Shown here: piece by piece, positions 46,135 to 59,700 of the stretch | How the letters are laid out: every line of letters starts with the position of its first letter | How positions within the stretch are numbered: position 1 is the stretch's first letter | Assembly: GCA_950106755.1 (NCBI GenBank) | Contig: OX467082.1 | Location: forward strand, 17,608,001-17,672,000 | Source of the DNA: Climacium dendroides | Lineage: Eukaryota > Streptophyta > Bryopsida > Hypnales > Climaciaceae | DNA: 64,000 nucleotides | Reading direction: 5' to 3' | Program-made: the position numbers and the translations under genes | Notes under the pieces: generated by a model | Databases searched by the model: none | What the model was told of the DNA's origin: nothing | Seen by the model: the letters and a program-made list of their open reading frames with translations, nothing else

Positions 46135-49100
46135 CTACGAAATTTCTGTAAGAATTCTCTGACATTTTTCACTTAAAATTTTGATTGCCTCTGTGAAAAG
46201 AACCTCAGGTCGTAAAGCTCCAGTGGACTCAATGGTAACTGCAAGCACAGTACACACAAATGACAAGTTATGAGACTGTCCACTGTCATAAGAAGCACTA
46301 ACACATTGCTATCAAGTTTTCAAGTATACGAAAAGGATTTCAGATTAAGTTCTTGGAAGAATATGGTTCCACCAAAAATCATAGCCCATAATTGCTCACA
46401 AGCCTAGGAACACATATTCCACACCGAAAGTGTTCGTCAGAACTTCAGGCTAGCAAACAGAAACTTGAACATGGGGTAGACAAACTGTAAGGGAAGGGTA
46501 ACTTAAAGCCCAAACTGACACGTGTAAAGAGAGAAAGAAGACTACAGTAGCAACCAATAGTTATCATCGAATTCAGCGATTGAAAACACAAGTCCAGCCA
46601 TTGTCAATCCAATTTCAATTCTCAGAAAACAACTCACATATGAAATGGTCTTTCACTCGAGTCAGCTGCACCCGCTTATCCCAACCATCTCCCCTTACAC
46701 ATTCTCGACACAGCGTGCAGTTCCTTGGCCTTACCACTTTCGCCTTCTTAACTGCAAAAGACAAAGGACAAACCACATAGAAAGATTGATCAAAGTGTCC
46801 CCAAATGCCACCTTAGCACTTGAAATAAACACCAAAATGAACGAGAGCAGATCATAGTGTCACAAAGAAAAGGATGGTAACAATAAATTGCAGTACCTGA
46901 GCCTACATCTTCAATATCAAAAACACCAACAGGACATTTTTTAACGAGTTCCTCAGCAAGATTTCCTTGTACATCTTCCATCAGATTTACCTATATGGTC
47001 AAAGTACTAAGAAAGTCAGAAAAAACATCAAATAATAGGAAGACCACAGAGGAAACACTAAAATATGTAGAATAACAAGGAGCGGGACGTGGAAAACTAG
47101 AGTGAGGGAGCGATTGAGCGAAGGCAGTGAGAGTCCGACGGACTACCTCTGGAAGCATCCTGTAACGGGCAGTTGCAACAGGTGACCACTTTGCATGAGT
47201 TTTACCGATACCTTTCATTGCATGCGCTTCAAGCTCTATAGCCTGTATGCCAAAACAAACCATCCGGTGAACACCAAGAGAACACTTCTACTGAATCCAG
47301 CTTAGTGAGATCGAAAGGAACGCTCTACAGACTCCTGCTCAATTGCATACAGCACCACTCACACGAAAAATCTTGGCTGTATTTCAGTGAAGAGATTTAA
47401 GAATTGCTAATTGATAAATAAAAGAAATACCACATACAATATCCATTATCACATCTGCTCACCCTGCACCGCTGGCACCACCGTGAAGCTCCTCGTATGA
47501 TCCTAAAGAGTAGCATCGCGATGTAATAATGTAATAGTAGTATGGAAAACTGGTTCATACCTGACCTGGCCTAAGTTTTGCCACGATAATGTCAGGGTAC
47601 TGACAAGAGATGCCTTCCGAAGTTATTCCACTCAAATGTGCTTGACTTGACCCAAAAGACGTAAATTTTGTCTTCGTGTTAAAAGGCATTTCACTACCTT
47701 CAGGGAGCCATTTCATCTGATCCGACTTCACTGCAAGATAATGAAACGCAGATGTATTTCAAAATTCCGACCAACAACAAATTCCTCGTATGCACATCTA
47801 ATAACTTCTCAGAATGCATGAGATATGCACAATTAGAGAAGAATTTGGAAGCACAATAGCGATACTGCTGAAGACTGTCATCTGCCTTGTATTGATCGAG
47901 GTAATAGGAAGGATTAAGGTCAGAATACGAACGGTTTTAAGAAAATGCAGCCTCTACAAAGGATTGACTTATGCATTCCAAAATCTCACAGAATCGGTTC
48001 AGAGGTCTAACCTGAGCCATTAATGACTCGCTCCTGTTTTCGAGTGCATACCACATCGAGCTTGAAAACTATTGTGTTTTTCTCATTGGCATTTTCCTCC
48101 TCTGAAAATATTCAAGTAAAACATGTCAGTACATCATGTCACCAATTTCTCATAAAGACCTTCAAAAGACAACATGCTCAAATGGACATAATGAGAGTCA
48201 CGACAATTACCACTCTTGTAATCAAAAAGCCGTGGGTCCGCTTTAATGGGTAGCAACCCAAGCCGGTGGGCAAGGACTTCATCCTGGATAACAGATGTGT
48301 TATTTGCAATATAGACCTTCTCTATCGCCATCGTAGGGACCTGCAAATTCACAAGCAGAAGTCTTACTTAACTTATCTCTCCACATCCACCACCATTATT
48401 AGACTGTCGATTAACCGACTCCGATGTCACAAAGTACCGTATCTAGAACAGAAATTGTCTGGTTTCAACCCTGCCTGCAAATAGATACTGACACAAGTAA
48501 TCCTGATTTATAAATCGTTCTCCAACACCTTAGTAGTACTTGCCAACGACAAGTCAGACTCATACTTTAACTTATCTAGTAGGACTGACAAAACTTCAAA
48601 CCACGACAACCAGAAAATGGTAGTACCTCAGCGATAAGTATTCTTCGAAACGCATTAGCAATTGCAGCATCGATCCCAACTAAATCAAACTCAATATCCT
48701 CTTCGTTCAAGGAAACAATATCCACACGAAGGTTCTTGCAAAAATCCTCTAGCCGTAAGCTGTTGTCTACTCCATACGCCATGTATGCCCCAGAGTACTG
48801 CACCGATTCTGTCTGTTCAAGAAGAAACCTTAAGTAAGTATCGTGGGGATCATAAGCAAATTACTTGTCATAACTCGGAGATGGAATGTGGACAGTTTTA
48901 AAAAAGATGCTGGAACTGTCCACAGCAACCACCACATACATTTCTAGTGCAGTGGACAACTTCTTAATGGCCTGTACTCGCAATTGTTACTCGCAAACCC
49001 TAACTGTGGGTAGATAAAAGAATCTTCTAATTGGCCATCAGAACAACGAGGAATGCTGTGAAAATCATACAACTAGGTCTCACGAAACAACCTACCCACA

Positions 49101-49640
49101 AGAGAGGTTTGCCTTTGAATGCATAATGCTGATTATTCATTGCCTGTGAAAGACAAAATCATATCTAGGAATTGCATATTTTTTTATTCTCTGTCTCTCA
49201 CTATCTGTATCGTTCGGCGTTACAGGTACACAGAATCTACCGTCTTCTTCCAATTTATAAGTGCGTTTTGGATTGCCTTAGACTTCGTTTATCCCCGATT
49301 CTGTCCCAGAAGGATGCACTAAAGTTGTCAATGCACATACAAAGATTGAAAAACGCTTAAAACCCGTCAATTTTTCGATGTGATAGAAATCGGAACTTGT
49401 TTTCAGCGATTCGGTAACCTTGTTTCCTTGTCGCATCTCTATTACGAAAATGATAATGCCAATTCACTCGAAGGACACAAATCCTTGCACTCGAGGTTAT
49501 CGAAGAAGTCCAAAATTCGCCTGAGGAAAGCAAAAACTCACATAAGACGGAGCATCAGGGGCGCACACGACGCGTGTGCGCTGAAGTTCCAAGTGAGGCG
49601 GCAGCTGCGGATCTTCGGTTTCAGAAGAGGAGCCCGCCAT
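46135..49640 (-). CDS. RPAC1: DNA-directed RNA polymerases I and III subunit RPAC1 (AC40)
   Basis: Nine minus-strand exons (49542-49640, 48627-48812, 48211-48340, 48012-48101, 47561-47730, 47147-47242, 46897-46990, 46638-46751, 46135-46238) close in phase to 360 residues, the usual length for AC40. This subunit pairs with AC19 and forms the alpha-like platform on which RNA polymerases I and III assemble in the nucleus. Recognisable segments are [10 protein letters not shown] (18-27), [29 protein letters not shown] (the alpha-type dimerisation motif, ending at residue 95), [53 protein letters not shown], and CTLCREC (about 300-306) followed by the conserved C-terminal helix ending [12 protein letters not shown]. 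All exon borders are GT-AG. No defect is seen. The GC-richer DNA upstream (49640-50090) probably holds its promoter. Confidence 0.96.
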
Positions 49641-50420
49641 CTCTTCAGCTGCTACCGCTCAAGCGTCGACCTCCAAAATGTGCCAATCCCAGGATCGACG
49701 TTGATGAGACAGCACGAACGCAGGAATTCACAAATAACGAATGCGTGACGTGAAATGGTGATGGTCCGAATAAAAATCTGGTGCAAGTCGAGGACAGAGA
49801 GCACTGGAACGTGCTTCTGGCAGCTGCGCTAAGCCCTAAACCCTAGGTCTTGATTCGGAGGTAGACAGGGTAGCTTGAGCTATGTATTGATACCCGAGTT
49901 CATGGATGATAACCTGAAGGTATTGGATTTTGTCATCCAGTTCTTTTCGTTGACGAAATCCACTGGAGATGGCCACTTCACACGTGAGTGCACGGCAGAC
50001 GTATCTGTCGGGCCAGGAAAGGATTGGTTAACTGACATGCCTTGCTGTGCAAGCAATATTGGATGAAAAGAAATCACATGCGGGTTCTCATGCATGAAAA
50101 GAAATCCTATATGGCGTACATTGATTGGCCACTAGAACCAAAGGACTGCAAAAAGAGTTTTGTATAAAAGTACAGTGGAATGGCAATCTCCAAAATAAGG
50201 TTGGAGGTATCCATACCCATGTGCACCTTGTAGGGGCTCTATTTCCCACCAAAGTTAGGTTCAATTTCCAATCAAGTCTTGGAATGCGTTCCAACTAGTA
50301 AGGCCAAGAGACATGTCCCAAAGTAGTGAGCAAGAAAGCAAGAAGCACTAAGCACGAAATGAGTTTGGCTAAGATTGGAATTAGAAGCATCTAGAGATTG
50401 TCTGTACGTCCGAAGCACTT
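49641..50420 (-). promoter_or_regulatory. Upstream flank of RPAC1
   Basis: Unique, moderately GC-rich DNA directly upstream of the RPAC1 start, with a CCCTAAACCCTA telo-box-like motif at about 49832-49844. Telo boxes are common in promoters of plant ribosome-biogenesis and translation genes, which fits an RNA polymerase I subunit. Frames on both strands at about 49875-50095 are not recognised. Confidence 0.45.
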
Positions 50421-50424
50421 TCTG

Positions 50425-51470
50425 CCTTTCAAAATTCATAGTAATTTGAATTCAAGCAATAAAATTACCAAAAAAAATTGCAATCCCAATCACTTCTATC
50501 AATGCACCTCTGAGAATATTTGCCTTGCCTTGCAACTCTCGAGCCCATGTCCAGAATTGCTTATTTGATTGGTTATGGGTACCTTCACCTTAGTACCTTA
50601 TCTCTTAAATGACAAATCCAAAGGTTTTTAGAGAATCTTCAGCAAAACTCCTTCAATAAAGTAGAACAACCCATCACCAACTACAACTCCATCAACAATC
50701 AATAGGGGGGCTAAAATTCAAGAGAGGCTAGTACTAATTTTCAAACATGAGTTCTTGATTTCCACCCATCAATTCTTCCATTCTTTTCATGACACATCTG
50801 CTTGGTTTGAAGTGCCAAAGTGGAAAAGAAATAGTCTCTTAACCCATTAAGGTCTAGTCAACCACTTTCTGGTCAAAATTGACACTTTTTCCTTTATAGC
50901 CAGCATTTGATAAAGAATTTGGGTTTGGATGAAAGGAAACAAGTGTGGGGAATTTGAAAATGAAAGTATTGGGACAAAAATTGGGAAATTTTGTGCTAGC
51001 ATGCACTTTAGGGGTTGAAAAAACCAACAATATATAGGCTGAAAATACACAAAGATGCATTATAATATCTAAATCAAGATGTTCAAATGCCACAAAATTT
51101 ATTGTGGAGCCCCAAGTATTCACATGGATTTCAATTGGTTTGAGCAAATTTTCCAAATTCATTGCAATTTGGTATATTTTTTTATTATGTTCTCCTTAAA
51201 ATCAGAAAAGGTCTTGCCCGCCACCAAGGTCCTTAATGGGTTAAATGAATGGTTTTGAAATGGTCTACATATTGGACATGGGGCCAAACTAACTTTTGCC
51301 TTTCAAAATTCATAGTAATTTTAGTTCAAGTGATAAAATTACCAAATTTTGGCAATTCTCCTCATTTCTATCACTACACTTGTAGAAATATTTTCTTTAT
51401 TATTGTACTTCACATTATGTCCACAACTACTTATTCGGTTGATTATAGGTAGTTCTACTTTACTAAATTA
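50425..51470. repeat. Two diverged direct repeats about 875 bp apart
   Basis: 50425-50600 and 51300-51470 share TTTCAAAATTCATAGTAATT, CAAGYRATAAAATTACCAAA, CTTCTATCA/TTTCTATCA and a TTATTYGRTTGRTTATRGG end. The rest of the stretch has only short unsupported frames. A poly-T/poly-G run lies at 51472-51489. Confidence 0.55.
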
Positions 51471-51708
51471 GTTTTTTTTTGGGGGGGGGCAAAAATGAAT
51501 GGAAAGTTGAGTTTTACTTTAGAATGAAAGGTAAAGTGGCAATTTACTTTAAAGACTTACAATTTGGAGGGGGCAATTTTATAAATTTCATAGTGTAGTT
51601 TTTGGCAAATTTATTAGTAGGGTTGAATTTTGGGGGATAAACCCATTCGGAGAATGGGTAGTTGGAGGCAATAGGGGAGAAAATGTAGGGTGGATTCAAG
51701 CGAAATAC

Positions 51709-53181
51709 CACTACTAGAATTTAAGTGTTTTATGACTGGAAAAATATGACTGAAGATGACTGGCAACTACTCGCAATCATATTTTTAAATCCCACAACGT
51801 TGGGAAAAAACATGACTGCAAATGTAACTACTAATCATATTTTGCCTTTGTACTTCATGGGTGTATAGTATACATGCATGGAGAACGGCAAAATACTTTT
51901 TAGGGAACCATAGGGAACGTATTACGGGAACACCAGTCATATTTGTTAATCATGTTTTTGCATATATGACAACATGTAGTCATATTCTATAGTCACATTT
52001 TTGTAAGTTCACATTTTTTTTAAGTTTTTTTCCGGGTATCCCCCTAAAAATTTGGGCAACCTAAAAAAATGTAAATAAATTATTGCTCAAAATTGTAAAA
52101 TCGTAGCCGTTGTTTTGGGAGGATCTTGAAATCCTAGCCATCATTTTATAAGGTTTTAAAACCCTAGCCGACACTTTTTAAAGTTTTGAAACCCTAACCG
52201 CTACTTCATGTGCTTCATCTTCTTGCTTTTCAACTCTTGTTTCTTCTTCCTCCTTTTGTTTTTTGAAGTTCTAATTGTTGTGTTGTTGTGTTTTAATTGT
52301 TGTTGTTTAGTTGTTGCTTTCTAATTCTTGTCTCTTCTTCCTGCTCTTGTTTTTTAAAGTTTTAATTGTTGTATTGTTGTGTTTTAGTTGTTGTTGTTTA
52401 ATTATTGAAGTTTTAGTTGTTGTTTCTTAGTTGTTACTAATCTATTGTTGCTTCTTACATCTTATTTGTTATTAGTTTGTTGTTGTTTCATAGTTGTTAA
52501 TTTGTTGTTGTTTCATAGTTGTTAATTTGTTGTTGCTAATCTTTTATTGCATCTTCACTTGTCTTATTCTTACTTCTTATTGGTTTTTAGTTTTAGTTTT
52601 TGTTGCCTCTTGTTATACCTTTACTTCTTACTATCTTTTAGTACTAATTTGAACAAAAAAATTACTCATGATAGTCATATGCTTCATCAACCAAAATATG
52701 ACTCACAACAGTTATACTCCATATCACTCAAAATAGGACTCATAACAGTTATACTCCATATCACTCAAAATAGGACTCACAACAGTTATACTCCATATCA
52801 CTTAAGATATGACTCACAACAATTATACTTAGTATCATTCTTTTTGTTTTCAAAAGATGCATTTATCAATGATCTAAGTCTTGGGCTTTGAACTCCAATT
52901 TGAACATGTAGTTTTTGCTTTAAGAAGTATGATAAATTTTTTGAATAGTAGCTTTGAGGTTGCCCATGGCCTTGAGGAAGGTAAAAACTCATCATTGATT
53001 GATTATTTGAACAAATTATATTATGCTCATTTAAGAAAGATTTTGAAATCCTACATAACAAGAGAACAATTTCAATTTGGACATTTTCAATCAATTCGAA
53101 TGTGTCAATTTGGACATTTTTTGATAATTTTCTATCAATTTAGATACAGTTAGTCAATTTGGACATTGTTTTCTTGTAGTG
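51709..53181. mobile_element. Non-autonomous CACTA (En/Spm-type) transposon
   Basis: It begins CACTACTAGAA at 51709 and ends with the inverse of CACTACAAGAAAA at 53181. CACTAC(A/T)AGAAA is the diagnostic terminal repeat of plant CACTA elements. Subterminal repeats are present as expected. The left 300 bp holds many AGTCATATT/ATGACT motifs in both orientations, and the right end holds three CAATTTGGACATT units (53074, 53105, 53156). There is no transposase gene; a 90-codon frame at 52881-53153 is not recognised. The 3-bp flanks (TAC, CTA) do not match, so the expected target duplication is lost or mutated. Confidence 0.75.
52700..52845. repeat. 37-bp tandem repeat inside the CACTA element
   Basis: Units start at 52700, 52737, 52774 and 52811 (GACTCACAACAGTTATACTC then CATATCACTCAAAATAG), the first three nearly identical and the last diverged. 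There are no unique spacers. The GACTCA/ATATGACT core resembles the subterminal motifs of the same element. Confidence 0.85.
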
Positions 53182-54850
53182 CTAGGCAACTCTTTTAGAC
53201 CTTAAAATGTCCTTTAAAAGTTAATTGGAGAATAAGATAAGAAAAACAATTGTTATGTTCCTTCTTCTTTTACTCCTACTTGCTACAAGTCTAATGTTTG
53301 TAGGGTTGCCTATAGCTTAGAGGTATTTGCTATTGAATATAAGTCAATTATTGTATCTTACAACAATAAGACTAACTTGCACTAATTTTGGATTTCTATG
53401 AGCTTGCGACTAACACTAATATGGTAGTTCACAACATACTAGATAAAATCAATACAATGTTGTTCTACACTATTTTCATGCTACTCCAAAGACCATATCT
53501 AGTAGTTAAAGTTAATACATCAAATTAAACAATGAATTAAAATTGTGTAAAATAAATTTGGTATATACTTTAAAACTAAAAATATTTTTGCATTTGATGT
53601 TCACATAACTTTAATTAATTATTTCTTACACAAAATTTTATCTTTAAAAAAAATTCAAAAATTTTGGCATCTATTTTTTTAATAAAATTACCAACTATTA
53701 TCACCAAGTTTAGAAGTGTGAATTTGCATCCTGCTAACATCTATTTTCATCTCATTTTCATCTTACTATCATCCATTTTTAAAAAATTTCATCCAAATGT
53801 TTATACCAATTAGATAACATTCATCTCCAATTCATGCAATTAATGTGAGGAGATCTCATACTATTCAAACTCTAACACTAATTGAATGTAATTAAATAGC
53901 TACAAGATGGCTTTCAAGTTTGAAGTAGATATGTGGTAGATTCTCTAGCTTGACATTTTTGCAATATATTGGCAACTATAGGATTGGTACTTCAAAAAGA
54001 CACATTATTCAAATACAATATCTATTCCTATACCCAAATGATGACTAATTCAAAAGTATTTTTTCTTCTTCATATCTATATGTAGGAACTTCTTGTTGAC
54101 TTGTATGAGAATATGTGGTAAAAATTATGGACACTTTGACCACAAAGATTTTAAGATAGATGTGTTTAAAGTAAAGTAATAATGTGATGACCACTCATAT
54201 AATTAAAACTTTCTCCAAAAAATTCTCATACTATTATAGTAGAAGATCAATTACACATTTGGATAGAGAAAAAAAATCATTTAAACTAAAAATGTTGTGG
54301 ATTTCATAAAATCACATTTTTTTAACACCTTATTGTGAAAGTCATCTCAAAAACAACCCCATTTCTTTGATAGTACCCCTTGATGTGAATGAGGCAATTG
54401 AATCCTATTCTTTCCAATCCCTACTAAGGTTAAAGCACCAATAGTTGATCATTCAAGCAATTTTGGAGTAGATGGTGAAGAGTATGAGGTGGTGGAAATT
54501 TTTCCACGTAGGAAGATAGGTAAAACATGGAGATAGCAAAATTTTCAAAACTTTCATCCCAAAATTGAAATTATTGTGAATTATGGGAGCCAAAAAGTGC
54601 ACTTGTTCAATAGCCAATGTTTAGAGACTTCCAATTCCGATCATTCAAGAATTACTTTGCCGCTCACTACTTCCTACATTCTTGCTCAGTACTTCAGGAC
54701 ATGTGTCACAATCTTATTAGGCCCAAGCTTAAAAAGGACAAAAAACTCACATTCCAAACTTGAATTTCAACATAAGGTTGAAAATACAGGTGGGTACTAG
54801 GCGTGGTTGACAACTGGTGCCTCAACCAATTCGTATTCATGACCACCGCT
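53182..54850. other. AT-rich intergenic DNA, nothing recognised
   Basis: No supported gene, RNA gene or repeat partner is seen. GC content rises sharply at about 54880, where the leader of the next gene begins. Confidence 0.45.
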
Positions 54851-54859
54851 ATTGTACTG

Positions 54860-56782
54860 TGCCCATTAAACCAACAACATTCATCCCGGTTCCAGAACTC
54901 ACCGACGACCGCGTCCACGCGGCTCCCGCGGACGCGCGTCCGCGGCCGTCGTCACTTCCGTGGACAGGGAGCCAATGGTGAAGCCCATGCACTGGTGCGC
55001 CCTGTGGCGGAGGAGAAGGCCACAACAGCGGCGGTGCGTGCATTTCGTCCCTCCTTTGTGTGGTCCCTCGCAACCCTAGCCCTCCCACGACCGCCCCATT
55101 CTACTGCGAATCAGGCTGTAATAACTGTGCTGGCTGCAACTTGTTCTCCCCTTCGTCTCGTCACCTTCTTCTCCGCATGCTTATCGCCTCTCCAACTCCT
55201 CCTCATAAACTCGTGCCTCTCGCGGGCGGTTTATCGAAGTCACAGCAGGATCGTTTGCGGCGAGGGCTTGGCAGATGTCGGAGGTATTCATTAATTCACT
55301 CTCGGCTTGAACGTTGTTTGCGTTTGCGGTGGTGAGGCGTGCTGGCGGCGGGATGATGCTGGCGGCCTGGGGTTTGTGGATGTTGTGTGGATCGCGTGGA
55401 AGTGCTGGTTTGGTTGAGTCTCGCTAGGTTGCTTTGTGGACTTGATCGCGGTGGACGTGGACGTCGAGATCTCTGGTTGGGGTGAGCTTCGGGCGTTGTG
55501 GCGCGTGTTGTGAGTTTTGTTTTTGTCGTTGTTGCTGCGTTTGTTTCGTGGTTCGTTCGGGCAGAGTGTGTTTTAAATTTGCTTCTTTTTTTCTTTTTCT
55601 TCTTTTTCCCCGTGACAGGCGTTGATTGCTGACGTGATGTTGTTGGGAAGGTGTCGTCTGTGGCTTCGTCCTCTGATCGGGTTCATCCGAGGTCGAGTAT
55701 TGTCGTTGTCAATCAGGACGTGAAATAGGATTGTCTTACTGCGGATAGGTTGCGCCCTTGGAGATCTCTTCTGCATGAAAATGGAAGTTTCCTTCTGCCA
55801 GGAATTCGTTACTTGGATTCCTGCGGTTTGCTGGAACGTGATCGTTCAGCTTAATGAATTGCGAGATTTACTTTTGAGGAATGCTTGAGGTCTTGCTAAG
55901 ATTGCAAGCTTTCTTGAAAGTTGTTCGTATGTAATTGAAGTTGCGACCGGCGATATTTTCTGCTTCATATGATTTCCGGGGATTCGGTCGCTGGCTTCTC
56001 TGTCATCTGGTTTGCAGCATTTTAGAGGTTATTTTCGCCGTATTTAAATGTTGAATAAGCTTTTTCCTGCGTTTGTGTCAAGATGGGAGGTGGTGTTCCT
56101 GAATACCGTGTTCTGATTGCGATTTTGTGTGATTTCGCAGGATACACTATTGAAGGGGTTTGGAGGACATTTATTAAATAATTTGTGATACTGAGGGTTC
56201 ACTCTGGCATACTCCATCATTTACCCGTCTCGCACCGGTGGGCAGGTGTGGGGCCTTGGCGTTTGCCCAGCCCTTGCTGGACATCAGAAAGCTATAAACT
56301 CGCAGGTCTGGAGGGCTTGTCGCATGGTGCAGGGATTGGCATTGGATTACGGCTAATGTGGCTTCAGGCGCGACCTTTTGATTGATATCGATGTAGACAG
56401 TTCGACTGGGGTCAGGATTTGACCTCCTCCCCGTCTGTCAACTGGACAGTTTGAATCTTGTTCCAGGCAGTTATATTGTAGTTTTGTTCAACTATTTCTC
56501 TTTCAGGGAGGATAAAAAAATAGAAAATAAAAACAATAGAAAACAGAAAACAATTATAACGTGTGCAAGATAGCCCGCAGCTATATCATTCCAGGGCTGT
56601 TTACTTCAATTTCACCGGGTAGCTACCTGCTGTGCACATGTGCACTTGTATCTTGGTGGAATTTGGAGAGAGGGGCTTCTGGTTTAGGTTTTTTTTCGGT
56701 GGGGAAACGGTCTGTGTGGAGGGATTGAGGAAGCTGGTTATCTGCTTCGCGTTTTACTGTGAGCTTTGCGGCTAGAGGAATC
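54860..56782 (+). promoter_or_regulatory. CpG-rich promoter/5' leader of the LRR gene, with a probable 5' UTR intron
   Basis: 54890-55560 is strikingly GC- and CpG-rich (for example CGCGGACGCGCG near 54930) against an AT-rich background, as at the 5' end of an active gene. A donor-like GAG/GTATTC at about 55280 and an acceptor-like TTTCGCAG/GATAC at about 56141 could bound a 5' UTR intron of about 860 bp. Several frames of 60-163 codons here are not recognised and I treat them as leader or intron sequence. The first confident coding ATG is at 56783. Confidence 0.5.
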
Positions 56783-59700
56783 ATGGGCAAGATAACCTGT
56801 CTGACATCAATGTTTACTCGCAAGGGAAAGCTGAAGGTATTTTGTTCTTAATGCTGCACAGTTTTGATGTGATTTTTAATGTTAGGGTTTTGCGGTTACT
56901 TTTTAATCTTTCATGAATCTAAGGTTTGCGAATAGGCTCGTGAATAGTAACATCAATTTTAACAACTTGCTTTCATGGAACAGGTCATCACCCCAGCAGA
57001 GTGTTTAGAGAGTGACAGTGTTTGGGAGCCATCGCAGAAGGCACTTTTATCAAAAGACAGCGACATTCTCTCTGAGAGCTCTCAGAAAGGCTCCATGGCA
57101 AAGGACGATAATTCCTTTGCAGTTTTGGATTTGACAACTGACAATGAGAAATCTATGATGTCAACTGGAAGCATCTCAAAGAAGCTACTTTCTGTTCCTT
57201 CGATTGCAGAATGGGCTAAGTATGAAGATATATCCAACTGGACAGAGCAAAATGGTCCTGCTTGTGCAGAAGTTCCCAAACAAAGCCACTCTGAATTGTT
57301 TGAATTTGACACAAGGGATGTGAGTGTAATAAAGAATGATGAGGCGAATTGGGTTGGAGATGCTGTCAACACTCGGATCGAGGTTACAGAAGTCGCTTAC
57401 GAGGGTGATGAAGATGAAGAGTTTGAAAGTATGTGCGAAATTCCTTTCTCTTGACCTATTTTGTAATGTAATTTTGACAAGGACGTAATGAACATCCTTT
57501 TTAACTGTTGTTGCACATGTGTAGTAAATCACTCGTTCCCATTGGGTTACTTTCGGCCATTGGCTATTTGTTGTTGGATATTCAATAGTATCCAGAGCAC
57601 CTGATATGCTTATTATTGACATCAATGTGTTCAAATGCAGAGACTGCAGACTCTTGTATTATTCAGATTGGGCATCAGTCCGAAGGGTCGGGTAGTGGTG
57701 AGCACTCTCCAGATGAACAACGCTCAGGATTTAGCGCGGACAATGGAACTGCAACATATTACGAATTCCACTCCAACATGGCTCACGGGTCTGATATTGC
57801 TGCAAGTCATTCCTTTGAAGAGGATGCCATCGGAGACTACGTCAGTGACCCAGGTGTTTATCATGATGATAATTCATGTTTAGGCCCTTCCGATGAGGAC
57901 GTGGAGGATGACCAGTCCCACATGCAACCTCAGCATGTCGATCATACCTTAAAAAAGGCTCGTAGCGAAGGTGGTCTTTATCACCTGGGCCTTGTTTCTC
58001 AGCAAGATCCGGGTCAAACTACTGACCAGGACCTTGTACCAGTTTCTCAAGGAAGTCCATCGTGTCTGAATGTTAACGGGCGTGATTTCTCTATTAACTT
58101 ACCGAAGAGTGTAGTGGAGAGTCCACATTCAAAAGTTGATCTCAGGGATGCTAAAGAGCTTTACTTAAATTTGACGTTTCCTGACAAAAATCCCTCGGCG
58201 CTGAAGCAGAAACCGTGGTGGAAGACGTTTCTCATCTCACACCGTAATATCTATCCTGAGGGCAACGGTTTAGTAACCAGCTCTTCTCTTAGCAGGTCTG
58301 ACAGATTAATGATCTCTGGCGCTACTGGCTATTCCTCTGATGTCGATTACTACAGTGGTTCTCCGAAGGTGGAAGTTGATGCGTCCTACTCTAAGAGTGA
58401 TGCTTATCATCCTGAGAGTGTTCGCAGTGGACCGTGTCCTAAAATTGGCGAGATAGTTGCGGGCGATGATGGAATTGATGTCCCGCGTATGGTTACTGTG
58501 ACTAATGAAGTTACACAAGTCGAGGGGTCTTATTTCGAATCTGTGACGGTCCATGACGACGGCGAGAAGGATCCAAAAGTATCCGTGTTAGATCGACCTG
58601 AGTTGAGAAGGGTCGAAGAGTGGATTAGCAGTATTGATCCATTCTCCCTCACAGCAGATGATGAATCTGAAACTATAGCTTATTCGGATACAGAACCTTC
58701 AGCACCAGCAGCTTCATTTTTCCGAGCAAGAGCTTCCCGACCTGATCTGATTCAAGCAGATGGGAGTGCTCTCTTGGAACGTAGAAACCACCCGGGAGAT
58801 CAATTTCCAGATGCGGACAGTGAGATGGCGAGCTTCATTGCCCGGTCAGTGAACCCACTGTCAACAGTTGCTCATTTCTCTGGTGTGGGCTTAAGGCTTG
58901 TTCCGCCTCTCGGAGTGCACAACAATTTGAAGACCCTCAACCTCTCAGCAAATGCCATTGGTTAGTACTCATCTATACAACGTGTTATTTTTTATTACTG
59001 TTGTTTCTAATATATTTAATATTACTATTATTATCATTATTAAATTTGATATTATTAATATTATTTTGCCAATTGTCATTGAGTTCTCGTCTACATATTT
59101 TTCTGGGTGATTTTATGACCGGTTTCAACTTCCAAGTGAATCTTGTACTTTTAATACACAGTTTGATATCTGGATTCAAAATTGAGTGAGTTTCCTCGAG
59201 CAACGTGTGCTAATTCTATTGTTTGCATGATGCAGTACGCATTGTGCCTGGGTGTATTCCAAAAAGCTTACATACACTGGATTTGTCACGGAACAAGATT
59301 GTTGTTATCGAGGGGTTCCGTGAACTTTCGCGATTGCGTGTGCTGAACTTGTCGCATAATCGGATTCTGAGAATCGGACATGGTGAGTGTTACAAAACAT
59401 ATAGTTTTTGCGGGACAGTGTACAAATTTGGTGATAATCACAAATATGGTTAGTTTTCAGATAACTGCGTTTCTCTGTCATTCCAGAGTATGGTCATACC
59501 CTAAATGCCGATGATTTTTCTCAGGTTTGGCCAATTGTACTTCTTTGAGAGAACTGCACTTGGCTGGGAACAAGTTAAGTGAGGTGGAAGGACTGCATCG
59601 ACTACTGAAACTTAGCTTCATCGATTTGAGTTTCAACAAGCTTGCATCAGGTAAATCTATTGGACAGCTAGCCGCCAATTACAATTCTCTCCAGGCAATC

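Noticed and set aside
49875..50095. Overlapping frames on both strands upstream of RPAC1, one faintly retroelement-like
   Set aside because: No domain can be named with confidence and no repeat partner is seen in the window.
51472..51489. A poly-T run followed directly by a poly-G run
   Set aside because: Possibly genuine, but such homopolymer junctions are prone to sequencing error, so no biological meaning is claimed.
52700..52845. A 37-bp repeat array that might be taken for CRISPR
   Set aside because: Units abut without spacers and lie inside a CACTA element of a plant genome.
54803..55335. Overlapping frames of 163 and 91 codons in the LRR gene leader
   Set aside because: They are high-GC leader sequence with no family similarity, and a probable 5' UTR intron donor follows; the coding start at 56783 fits the family.
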